8,621 nt of DNA from an uncultured Acidimicrobiaceae bacterium (GCA_903904615.1 CAIVDG010000023.1:1-8621), one strand, 5' to 3'; counted from the first letter of the stretch, positions 1-5,989 are shown. Numbers and translations are program-made. The notes: a model not told the origin generated them from the letters alone.

Positions 1-1156
1 CCAATGTGGTGAGCACATCTTCATTGTCTTCACCGCGAAACTTTGGAACTCCTTGAGTAGATGTATCGGATCCAGAGAACACCCATGGTGAGTTCGGTAC
101 TCGAAAAGTTGAACCCGATCTGTCATCTGCATTCACAATGACATTTCTGTCCGCAGCCCAATCCGATGCAGCAATCTCGGGCATGGTGCGCATGACTCCC
201 ATGGCAAGTCCTGCGTCCGCCATGACATCTTCAATTTCTTGAGCCGTCTGTACTGAAAGCGCCCATTCGCGAATGATGTCGCGAAGTGCATCAAGATTCT
301 GAAGTCGTCGTCCAACGTCGGAGAATCGTGGGTCCTCCAACAGTTCTGGTCGATTCATCGCAGACACAAACAAATCGAACGTTCCGCGTTCTGCAGGATG
401 CCCACTGACCACAACGTACGTGCCATCACCTGTTTGCAAGATGGGATAGTCGCCGGGCTGGAAAGAACGAATTTGATCTGCAGGAACTTCACGTTCAAAC
501 AGTTCATTCTGAACGTGCTCATTCACGTACAACATTGTTTGCGCCATAGATACGTCTATGTATTGGCCTTCGCCTGTGCGTTCACGCTGGAACAACGCAG
601 CAAGAACTGCGGCCGCACATTCCATACCGGTGTACACGTCGGCATGGCTATGAGGATCATTGCTTGCATCGCCGCCACGTGCACGCGCTTGCAAACCAGT
701 CATTCCGGTTTCGGCATTCACCACTGTTGCGTACGCACGTCGATGGCTCCATGGTCCCGAGTTTCCATAGCCGCTGATTGCCGCATAGATAAGGCGCGGG
801 TTTATCTGTGACACCACGGACCAACCCAGGCCCAACTTGTCCATGACGCCACCGCGATAGTTCTCCACCACCACGTCACATTCGCGAATGAGAGCCTTCA
901 CCAGTTCCACTGCCTCGGGCGCCTTCAAGTCCATTGAGATGTTCTTTTTCCCAATGTTCTGTTGCGCGAAATACGTAGACATTGACCCAACTCGTGGGAA
1001 AGCGAATCGGGTGAGGTCGCCTTCTGGGGGTTCTACCTTGATGACCTCTGCGCCCAAGTCGGACAACATGCGTGTGCAGTGCGGGCCCGACAGCACACGA
1101 GTGAAATCGAGAACGCGAATACCCTCTAACGGGCGTGCTCCCTGTGTGTTTGCCAT
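1..1156 (-). CDS. Class III (CaiB/BaiF family) acyl-CoA transferase, 3' end cut by window edge
   Basis: The protein moves a CoA group between carboxylic acids in the cytoplasm. The exact acid pair cannot be read from sequence. The minus frame from ATG at 1156 stays open to base 2, giving 385 visible residues; the family is usually about 390-410, so only a short C-terminal tail is missing. Family III hallmarks are the N-terminal block GIRVLDFTRVLSGP (residues 12-25), LGAEVIKVEPPEGD (34-47), VVENYRGGVMDKLGLG (96-111), and SHADVYTGM (170-178). Asp173 in the last block matches the catalytic aspartate that forms the acyl-anhydride intermediate (Asp169 of formyl-CoA transferase). The glycine-rich RTGEGQYIDVSM follows at 193-204. 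No Shine-Dalgarno is visible before the ATG, and a -10-like TACAGT lies 9 nt upstream, so the mRNA may be leaderless. It diverges from an acyl-CoA dehydrogenase, suggesting a catabolic CoA-ester pathway. Family call is certain; substrate unknown. Confidence 0.93.
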   Translation of the reverse strand, partial: MANTQGARPLEGIRVLDFTRVLSGPHCTRMLSDLGAEVIKVEPPEGDLTRFAFPRVGSMSTYFAQQNIGKKNISMDLKAPEAVELVKALIRECDVVVENYRGGVMDKLGLGWSVVSQINPRLIYAAISGYGNSGPWSHRRAYATVVNAETGMTGLQARARGGDASNDPHSHADVYTGMECAAAVLAALFQRERTGEGQYIDVSMAQTMLYVNEHVQNELFEREVPADQIRSFQPGDYPILQTGDGTYVVVSGHPAERGTFDLFVSAMNRPELLEDPRFSDVGRRLQNLDALRDIIREWALSVQTAQEIEDVMADAGLAMGVMRTMPEIAASDWAADRNVIVNADDRSGSTFRVPNSPWVFSGSDTSTQGVPKFRGEDNEDVLTTL

Positions 1157-1212
1157 GCGTTAGTGACTGTAGTGAAGACCTAGTGTGGAACACACATGCA
1201 AAGGGGATGCTG
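1157..1212. promoter_or_regulatory. Shared divergent promoter region with a small palindrome
   Basis: These 56 nt separate two divergent acyl-CoA genes and must carry both promoters unless they start inside the genes. On the minus strand TACAGT (1171-1166) fits the actinobacterial TANNNT -10 pattern, 9 nt before the CoA-transferase ATG. On the plus strand TAGTGT (1181-1186) is a possible -10 for the dehydrogenase. A palindrome, GTGTG-GAA-CACAC (1183-1195), overlaps the plus -10 and could be an operator. No convincing -35 boxes were seen. All of this is by eye. Confidence 0.3.
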
Positions 1213-2334
1213 GTGAGTGATCAGTTCGAAAAAGACGTTGAAGCGTTCTTTGATGCGCTTCCCGCCGTTCTCGACGCCGCGGGCCACAATCACAGAGCGC
1301 GATTGTCGGCGTATCGCCAACTCATGGTGAAACACCGAATGGTGGGGTTTGGCATCCCCGAAGATTACGGCGGCCGCACCGACGTACCGCACGCCAGTCG
1401 CCGTTTTCAAGAACTTGCACACGGGCGGCTTCCCAAAGAAGAAAGTTCGCTGGGTATTGGCCTCAACATGGCCATTCCCATCATCTTGCAATTTGGTACC
1501 GAGGAACAAAAGAAACGATTCATTCCCGCAACACTCAGTGCTGAAGAAGTGTGGTGTCAGTTGTATTCCGAACCGGAAGCAGGAAGTGACCTCGCAAGTC
1601 TGCGCACAACCGCAGTGCTCGACGGAGACGAATGGGTAGTGAACGGACAAAAAGTGTGGACATCTGGTGCTCACCTGAGTGACATGGGAGTACTGCTGGC
1701 GCGCACCGGAGACGAACCTCGCAACAGAGGTATCTCTATGTTGCTTGTACCCATGAATCAACCAGGCGTCGAAGTGCGCCCACTTCGTCAAATGACAGGT
1801 GAAGCCGAATTCAACGAAGTGTTCTTCACCGATGCACGTATTCCGCGCGATTGGGTCATTGGTGAAGTGAACGATGGCTGGCGTGCCGCTACCGGCCTTC
1901 TTGCGCACGAGCGAAGCTCATTGGGTCGCGTTGGTGCTGACGAAAAGCGTGAGGCGTCGGGCTCTGCCGCTATTCCCTTTCACTACCTCTTCGATCTGGC
2001 GATGGACACCAACCAGAACACTGACGCACTGCTTCGACAAGACCTTGCACGCGCATACACCGGCGAGAAATTGATGGGCTGGCTTGGACAGCGCTCTGTA
2101 CATCCAAGTGTGGGAAAACTGTGGAGAACACAGCAATCGCGTTTCGTTGCATCACTTGCCGCACGTATGGCTATGTCTGGCGGTGCTGCGCATCTTCCGG
2201 GAGACAAAGATTCTGAATTCTGGATGTATCACATTTTGAATTCGCCACGAATGTCGTTAGGTGGAGGCACCGACGAGATTCAGAAGAACACAATTGGTGA
2301 ACGCGCGCTTGGATTACCGCGCGAGCCCTCCTGA
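1213..2334 (+). CDS. Acyl-CoA dehydrogenase family protein (FAD-dependent)
   Basis: Predicted to oxidise an acyl-CoA to the 2-enoyl-CoA with FAD, passing electrons to an electron-transfer flavoprotein. 373 residues from the GTG at 1213, close to the usual 370-400. This GTG is preferred over ATG 1207 because AAGGGG (1201-1206) sits 6 nt before it but directly abuts the ATG. The N-terminal helical domain contains GFGIPEDYGG (residues 45-54). The FAD/substrate-binding middle domain has YSEPEAGSDLASLR (118-131) and VNGQKVWTSGAH (143-154). The C-terminal helical domain ends with GGGTDEIQKNTIGERALGLP (350-369). The medium-chain enzyme's glutamate near the C-terminus is glycine here. The likely base is Glu233 in LAHERSSLG, as in isovaleryl-CoA-type enzymes, which is inference. 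It diverges from the CoA-transferase and converges with a crotonase with 1 nt between stops. Substrate undetermined. Confidence 0.93.
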   Translation: MSDQFEKDVEAFFDALPAVLDAAGHNHRARLSAYRQLMVKHRMVGFGIPEDYGGRTDVPHASRRFQELAHGRLPKEESSLGIGLNMAIPIILQFGTEEQKKRFIPATLSAEEVWCQLYSEPEAGSDLASLRTTAVLDGDEWVVNGQKVWTSGAHLSDMGVLLARTGDEPRNRGISMLLVPMNQPGVEVRPLRQMTGEAEFNEVFFTDARIPRDWVIGEVNDGWRAATGLLAHERSSLGRVGADEKREASGSAAIPFHYLFDLAMDTNQNTDALLRQDLARAYTGEKLMGWLGQRSVHPSVGKLWRTQQSRFVASLAARMAMSGGAAHLPGDKDSEFWMYHILNSPRMSLGGGTDEIQKNTIGERALGLPREPS

Positions 2335-2335
2335 A

Positions 2336-3163
2336 TTACTGACCCGTAAAGTTTGGAGAGCGCTTCTCCACAAACGCCGCAGCAGCTTCGCGGTGATCTG
2401 CCGTTGACATCGTGCGCACCATGGCTGTTGCTTCTGCATCTAGTGCAGATTGCAGCGAAACATCTCCAGCCCTATTGATGTTCTCTTTCATATAACGAAG
2501 CGCAATTGGCGCACGTTGCGCTAATGATTGGCACCACTCCACTGCCGACTCTGCAAAGTTCTCATCGGGAAGTACCACATTGATGAGTCCAAGTTCCTTG
2601 GCCTCTCGTGCAGACAAACGCGGAGAGGTAAACAACAGCTCTTTTGCTTTCGCTTCTCCCACCAGTCGCGGTAAAAACCACGAAGAGCCAAAGTCGCCAC
2701 TTGCTCCTACGTTTGCAAATGCCGTCATGACAATTGCTCGTTCTGCAGCAATGCGAATGTCAGCGGAAAGCGCAATTGATAAACCGGCACCGGCAGCGGC
2801 ACCAGGCAATGCTGCAATGACAGGTTGTGGCAGCTTTCGCAGCGCAGCACTAACAAGGTTCTGTCGATGGCGTAGCCCATTAATGCGATCTTCAATATTG
2901 ACCGGAGCGCCTGCACCGCTGCCCTTGTGTGATGCATTCATTCCCTTCACATCACCACCCGAACAGAAAGCTCCGTCCTCGCCCGTAATCATGAGAACAC
3001 GCACATCGGGATGCGTTGCAATGATGGGAAGAGTTTTTTCGAATCCCGCGTACACACCCTCCGATAATGCGTTGCGTGCCTCTGGGCGATTGAACGAGAG
3101 AATTGCAACATTCCCTTCAATACGACCAATGAGATCTGACTGACCTGTTTCAAGTGTTGCCAT
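2336..3163 (-). CDS. Enoyl-CoA hydratase/isomerase (crotonase) family protein
   Basis: A cytoplasmic crotonase-fold enzyme acting on CoA thioesters. 275 residues, normal family length. Start ATG 3163 is supported by the strong Shine-Dalgarno GAGGGGG, 5 nt upstream. Family blocks are LSFNRPEARNALS (residues 22-34), the oxyanion-hole segment AFCSGGDVKGM (65-75), PVIAALPGAAAGAGLSIALSAD (from 114) and GSSWFLPRLVG (159-169). Both glutamates of true hydratases are replaced, by Ser129 and Phe149 in a by-eye alignment. An aspartate, Asp157 in GASGDFGSSW, sits where PaaG-type isomerases and related crotonases carry a catalytic Asp. A double-bond isomerase or another crotonase reaction is therefore at least as likely as hydration. 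It is tail to tail with the dehydrogenase and diverges from orn. Confidence 0.92.
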   Translation of the reverse strand: MATLETGQSDLIGRIEGNVAILSFNRPEARNALSEGVYAGFEKTLPIIATHPDVRVLMITGEDGAFCSGGDVKGMNASHKGSGAGAPVNIEDRINGLRHRQNLVSAALRKLPQPVIAALPGAAAGAGLSIALSADIRIAAERAIVMTAFANVGASGDFGSSWFLPRLVGEAKAKELLFTSPRLSAREAKELGLINVVLPDENFAESAVEWCQSLAQRAPIALRYMKENINRAGDVSLQSALDAEATAMVRTMSTADHREAAAAFVEKRSPNFTGQ

Positions 3164-3252
3164 TACTGCCCCCTCAACTCATTACAGATTGTCACGCCAA
3201 CCATGTGGGCTACGAAGTGCACCACTAGATTTGAAGGAATGAGGGGTGAGGC
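3164..3252. promoter_or_regulatory. Divergent promoter region between crotonase gene and orn
   Basis: The 89-nt gap must hold promoters for both strands. Plus-strand TAGATT (3226-3231) fits a -10 element, and a purine-rich Shine-Dalgarno GAGGGG (3241-3246) follows, 6 nt before the orn ATG. On the minus strand TGTAAT (3186-3181) is a good -10 look-alike for the crotonase gene, though it lies very close to that gene's ribosome binding site. A -35-like TTGTCA (3189-3194) is badly spaced from TAGATT. No operator is evident. Confidence 0.3.
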
Positions 3253-3810
3253 ATGCTGATCTGGATAGACCTAGAAATGACAGGTCTTGACCCCGAACGT
3301 CATGTCATCGTGGAAATAGCCACTTTGGTAACCGATGATGACCTCAACATTGTTGCGGAAGGCCCCGACTTAGTCATCTACCAACCCGATGAAGCGTTGT
3401 CTGAAATGGATGACTTCGTCACCAACATGCACACAACATCTGGCCTGTTGGAACTCATCAAGGCATCCACCGTCTCTCACGACGATGCCATGCAACAAAC
3501 GCTCGACTTCATCAAACTGCACAGCCCCGAGCCAATGAAGATTCCGCTATGTGGAAACTCCATCCGCACCGACCGCACTTTCTTGGCGAAGTACATGCCC
3601 GACATTGAAAACTGGTTGCATTACCGCTGCGTCGATGTCTCCACAGTGAAAGAACTTGTGAAGCGTTGGAATCCGGGATTAGAACATGCCCGTCCAAAGA
3701 GTGAAGGCATTACACACCGCGCCATGGACGACATCCGCGACAGTGTGGCTGAATTGAAGTTCTACCGCGACAAAGTGTTCCGCACAGTAGAAGAAACCAA
3801 GAAGAAGTGA
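3253..3810 (+). CDS. orn: Oligoribonuclease (DEDDh 3'-5' exoribonuclease)
   Basis: Degrades 2-5 nt RNA fragments, including the dinucleotides left by cyclic-di-nucleotide turnover, to mononucleotides in the cytoplasm. 185 residues, typical for Orn (about 180-200). The five metal-binding and catalytic residues are visible: Asp6 and Glu8 in WIDLEMTGLD, Asp107 in CGNSIRTDRTFL, His155 in THRAMDD and Asp160 in DDIRDSVAEL. The family signature YRCVDVSTVKEL (residues 124-135) is also present. ATG 3253 is preceded by GAGGGG at 6 nt spacing, and the coding match begins at residue 1. The last codons overlap the next gene by 4 nt, so the two are probably co-translated. Very sure. Confidence 0.97.
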   Translation: MLIWIDLEMTGLDPERHVIVEIATLVTDDDLNIVAEGPDLVIYQPDEALSEMDDFVTNMHTTSGLLELIKASTVSHDDAMQQTLDFIKLHSPEPMKIPLCGNSIRTDRTFLAKYMPDIENWLHYRCVDVSTVKELVKRWNPGLEHARPKSEGITHRAMDDIRDSVAELKFYRDKVFRTVEETKKK

Positions 3811-4862
3811 GTGCCGAGACTCCTCGCCCACTGAAGTCGGAGCAAATGCAAGCAACCGACGAGATTGTTGAAGTTGCTCCAGGCGTCTACCGCACTCAGT
3901 TGCCGGCCAACATCACAGGGCTTGGGCACGTGAACATGTACGTCATGGAAGACGAACGTGGTGTTGCCGTTGTAGATCCTGGTCTTCCCACGAAGGAATC
4001 ATGGAACGCAGTTCTGCAGCGACTCGGACAACTAGGCGTTCCCATTGCGCGCGTGCACTCAGTCATTGTCACGCATAGCCATCCCGACCACTACGGCGGT
4101 GCGGAGCGACTTCGCAGCGAATCGGGCGCAGACATCATTACGCATCGTCTGTTTCGTACCTTCTATGACCCGACGGAACCACCCGACGTAGATGCCGAAG
4201 AGCTTGCCTTGATGATGCGTAGCCCGTTTGATTCACCACCGTGGGGTGGACCTGCCATGGACATGCCGTGGCAACGAAAAATGAAACTGCGTGTTGGGCG
4301 CGCGTTTCCAAAGTTGATGCGTGTTCCACGCCCATCAATTCGATTAAGCGAAACCGACCGGATGAAGTTTGCGAAACGTGACTGGATGGCGGTTCACACG
4401 CCGGGTCATACGCACGACCATTTGTGCCTTTTTGACCCAGAAACTGGCACTTTGCTCAGCGGCGACCATGTTCTCCCGAACATCACGCCGCATATCAGCG
4501 GGCTCACGGGACATGGCGACCCACTCACATTGTTCTTTGACTCATTGGACAAAATTGGTCGTTTCTCCGACGAGATCTCCATTGCATTACCTGCACACGG
4601 AACTCCGTTTACCAATGTGGGCGAACGCGTCACTGCCATAAAAGACCACCACGCGGAGCGACTACAAAAACTTCGCGATACCAGCGCAACGCTTGGACGC
4701 CCTGCAACGGTGATGGAGTTTGCTACACACTTGTTCTCACCACGTGCGCAAGGTTCCATGGCAGACAGCGAAGCGTATGCACATCTAGAACACTTGCGTA
4801 TTCTCGGTGATTTTGAGCGACGCGAGAGCGGCGACGCATTCGAATACGTCTTGCGCGACTAG
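3807..4862 (+). CDS. Metallo-beta-lactamase-fold hydrolase (glyoxalase II / LACTB2-like)
   Basis: A binuclear metal hydrolase of the MBL superfamily, 351 residues. Metal ligands are in the canonical order: THSHPDH with His90, His92, Asp94 and His95; TPGHTHDH with His201; SGDHVLP with Asp220; and PAHG with His264. The strand GVAVVDPGLP (residues 52-61) precedes them, as usual. After the MBL core, residues about 280-351 form a helical segment (HHAERLQKLRD, then ATVMEFATHLF and LEHLRILGDFERR) resembling the winged-helix tail of LACTB2-type proteins. Those proteins include thioester hydrolases and RNases, so the substrate is open. It starts at a GTG in a GTGA overlap with the orn stop, implying translational coupling. 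RNA processing beside Orn or thioester hydrolysis beside the acyl-CoA genes are both possible. Its TAG stop interlocks with that of the opposite-strand thioesterase. Confidence 0.9.
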   Translation: MSAETPRPLKSEQMQATDEIVEVAPGVYRTQLPANITGLGHVNMYVMEDERGVAVVDPGLPTKESWNAVLQRLGQLGVPIARVHSVIVTHSHPDHYGGAERLRSESGADIITHRLFRTFYDPTEPPDVDAEELALMMRSPFDSPPWGGPAMDMPWQRKMKLRVGRAFPKLMRVPRPSIRLSETDRMKFAKRDWMAVHTPGHTHDHLCLFDPETGTLLSGDHVLPNITPHISGLTGHGDPLTLFFDSLDKIGRFSDEISIALPAHGTPFTNVGERVTAIKDHHAERLQKLRDTSATLGRPATVMEFATHLFSPRAQGSMADSEAYAHLEHLRILGDFERRESGDAFEYVLRD

Positions 4863-5629
4863 ATCAGTGTTCCGCACCACATAGCGGCGTGAACTGTTTC
4901 GCCGACAACAAGCTGTAGATCTAATTCGCTTCTATCAACTGCTGAAAGTCGAACTGCGTTTTGTCCTTCTTCAACTTGAACCACGTGTTCCACAACGCCA
5001 CGAAGTGGTGCGCGTAAATCGCGATACTGCGCTAGGTGTTCTTCCACCATCTCCCAGTACGCGGCATTGTTCATGTGCCCCACAGCATCAAAATCGGAGA
5101 AGCGCAACATCCACGGTGATGGAACGATGGTGGCATTGGCTGCAAAATCTTTTTGACGCAACAACAACCGAGCGCCAACACTTCGTCCACCTGAAGATGT
5201 GGTGAGGAGTTCAACAACGTCCTCGGGTACGCGACTTGGCTGCAAGGTCTCTTTGTCTACATGAACCCATAATGCTGCTGCATCAACAAGCACACGCCCA
5301 TCGAGCGACGTTATTTGAGTGCGACGTTCGGCCCAATGTGATCCGAGCCCACCACACCACGTGATGAGATTGATCTCTTCGAGATATTTCGGAAACTCAT
5401 GCACGTCGATAACGGTGCGACGCACCACCCACCAGTGCGGGTCGCTCCACTGCGCATCACGCGTGTCGTCATTCGACACGTCTTGCAGGTACCGAGCGAT
5501 GGAGTCCAGACGAAGCCGGCCATTTGGGGTGGCGTCTCCCAGGCGCACTCGACGGCGGGCGGTGAATTCACGACCATGACCTGCACGGGGAGCCATTTCA
5601 AACGAGAGCGACGCCTGCTGAAATGTCAT
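4859..5629 (-). CDS. Acyl-ACP thioesterase family protein (double hotdog)
   Basis: Predicted to hydrolyse acyl-ACP or acyl-CoA thioesters to free fatty acids in the cytoplasm. 256 residues, normal for bacterial two-hotdog thioesterases (about 240-270). The N-terminal hotdog has VRLGDATPNGRLRLDSIARY (residues 28-47) and HWWVVRR (65-71). The C-terminal hotdog has RFSDFDAVGHMNNAAYWEMV (176-195). In that block Asp181 and His185 match the Asp and His of the plant FatA/FatB DxNxH active site, while the intervening Asn is Val183. Glu193 or Glu196 could complete the site. Start ATG 5629 is preceded by AGGG with 7 nt spacing; an internal Met12 is less well supported. It converges on the metallohydrolase gene, the two TAG stops sharing the palindrome CTAG. 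Its own upstream region is shared with the whiB7 leader. Confidence 0.87.
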   Translation of the reverse strand: MTFQQASLSFEMAPRAGHGREFTARRRVRLGDATPNGRLRLDSIARYLQDVSNDDTRDAQWSDPHWWVVRRTVIDVHEFPKYLEEINLITWCGGLGSHWAERRTQITSLDGRVLVDAAALWVHVDKETLQPSRVPEDVVELLTTSSGGRSVGARLLLRQKDFAANATIVPSPWMLRFSDFDAVGHMNNAAYWEMVEEHLAQYRDLRAPLRGVVEHVVQVEEGQNAVRLSAVDRSELDLQLVVGETVHAAMWCGTLI

Positions 5630-5660
5630 GAAGTCACCCTATCTGCGAGCCTGAAACCCT

Positions 5661-5726
5661 TGAAATCATTGAGTTTCATTAATTGGGTTGATTCTGTCGT
5701 CTCAGAGTGGTTTCATAGTGCCCGAT
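5661..5726 (+). promoter_or_regulatory. Candidate promoter of the whiB7 leader, with an AT-rich box
   Basis: A TATAAT-like CATAGT (5714-5719) lies 7 nt before ATG 5727, the spacing expected if transcription starts at the ATG (leaderless upstream ORF). An imperfect -35, TTGATT (5688-5693), has a long 20-nt spacer. Immediately upstream, 5661-5684 is clearly AT-rich compared with the surroundings. WhiB7-dependent promoters in mycobacteria carry an AT-rich block just upstream of the -35, so autoregulation is possible. The promoter assignment is by eye and weak. Confidence 0.35.
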
Positions 5727-5891
5727 ATGCGTAACGAGTTCACCACCGCATTTATGGCAACCACGGCAGCGGCCGTGGCGTTCGCCTATGCAACAACGGT
5801 GGCTACTCGTGCGTTCTCAATGTGGTCAACACCGGCAGTGAAGCATTCCAATAAGCGTTTCACCCGGTGGCCCAGTGGGGTTCTGAACTAG
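5727..5891 (+). CDS. Upstream ORF (54 codons), candidate leader peptide of whiB7
   Basis: A 54-residue ORF from ATG 5727 to TAG 5889-5891. It begins MRNEFTTAFMATTAAAVAF, has a weakly hydrophobic Ala/Thr-rich stretch at about residues 8-24, and ends in a basic tail (KHSNKRFTRWPSGVLN). I recognise no family. No Shine-Dalgarno precedes the ATG, which fits leaderless translation from the -10-like CATAGT. A shorter in-frame start at ATG 5820 would give 23 residues. Its last codons contain a segment (5862-5872) that can pair with the downstream terminator, and its stop codon lies in the loop of another hairpin. This is why I read it as a regulatory leader peptide rather than an ordinary gene. A small membrane protein is the alternative. 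Confidence 0.5.
   Translation: MRNEFTTAFMATTAAAVAFAYATTVATRAFSMWSTPAVKHSNKRFTRWPSGVLN
5761..5778 (+). repeat. GC-rich hairpin inside the upstream ORF
   Basis: A perfect 7-bp inverted repeat, CCACGGC (5761-5767) and GCCGTGG (5772-5778), with a 4-nt AGCG loop. In RNA it would form a stable stem over codons 12-18 of the upstream ORF. It could slow the ribosome or pace polymerase in the leader. It has no U-tract, so it is not a terminator. Confidence 0.55.
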
Positions 5892-5902
5892 TTCGTTCAG
5901 AA
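5881..5902 (+). repeat. Inverted repeat spanning the upstream ORF stop codon
   Basis: Perfect 8-bp arms TTCTGAAC (5881-5888) and GTTCAGAA (5895-5902) enclose a 6-nt loop beginning with the TAG stop of the upstream ORF. Its 5' part also contains the 10-bp palindrome GAACTAGTTC (5885-5894). It fits entirely inside the loop of the predicted antiterminator (5862-5872 with 5917-5927), so it may help bring those arms together. A DNA operator is the alternative. Confidence 0.55.
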
Positions 5903-5915
5903 AATATCTCGCCAG

Positions 5916-5954
5916 AGGCCGCCGGGTTCACAACCCGAGCGGCCTTTTTGTTTT
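5916..5954 (+). terminator. Rho-independent terminator upstream of whiB7
   Basis: Stem AGGCCGCCGGGTT (5916-5928) pairs with the 3' arm 5932-5945 over 13 bp with one bulged A at 5938 and a 3-nt loop. It is followed by a T-run interrupted by one G (5945-5954). On the opposite strand there is no T-run, so it acts only on plus transcripts. The only plus-strand unit it could end is the 54-codon upstream ORF: the next annotated plus gene upstream stops at 4862 and faces a convergent gene. It lies 35 nt before the whiB7 ATG with no visible promoter between. Confidence 0.85.
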
Positions 5955-5973
5955 ATCCAACACCATCCAACCC

Positions 5974-5981
5974 AGAAGGAA
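5974..5981 (+). promoter_or_regulatory. Ribosome binding site of whiB7
   Basis: AGAAGGAA, with 8 nt to ATG 5990, is a good Shine-Dalgarno and fixes this start. The same frame is open back to about 5867, but that stretch overlaps the terminator. A leadered start also means transcription begins upstream of 5974. Confidence 0.75.
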
Positions 5982-5989
5982 ACACCAAC

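Larger units (their letters stand above)
5830..5954 (+). promoter_or_regulatory. Predicted transcription attenuator with alternative RNA folds upstream of whiB7
   Basis: Four segments can pair in competing ways. Segment 1, CACCGG (5830-5835), can pair with CCGGTG (5864-5869) inside segment 2. Segment 2, ACCCGGTGGCC (5862-5872), can instead pair without gaps with segment 3, GGCCGCCGGGT (5917-5927): 11 bp including one G-U. Segment 3 is also the 5' arm of the intrinsic terminator whose 3' arm is segment 4 (5932-5945). Pairing 2:3 thus destroys the terminator, and 1:2 frees it. Segments 1 and 2 lie within the upstream ORF, so a ribosome stalled near 5830 would favour read-through into whiB7, while normal translation would favour termination. 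The complementarity is seen directly; the switching mechanism is inferred from known whiB7 and amino-acid operon attenuators. Confidence 0.6.

Noticed and set aside
398..811. A 137-codon plus-strand open frame
   Set aside because: It is antisense to the CoA-transferase, whose family motifs run continuously on the minus strand; no domain seen in the plus frame.
1180..1908. A 242-codon open frame on the minus strand opposite the acyl-CoA dehydrogenase
   Set aside because: It has no recognisable domain, is rich in Cys and His as expected of an antisense shadow, and lies fully opposite a clear dehydrogenase gene.
2580..3143. A 187-codon plus-strand open frame opposite the crotonase gene
   Set aside because: It is the complement of conserved crotonase blocks, with low-complexity Ala/Ser/Pro content and no ribosome site.
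5652..5678. Inverted repeat TGAAAC (5652-5657) and GTTTCA (5673-5678) between the thioesterase start and the whiB7 leader
   Set aside because: Only 6-bp arms, 15 nt apart, in AT-rich sequence; easily chance, so not listed as an operator.
5630..5989. A tRNA, known riboswitch or CRISPR repeat in the largest gap
   Set aside because: No cloverleaf with a CCA-type end, no riboswitch core that I recognise, and no repeated spacer pattern. The structure present fits attenuation better.
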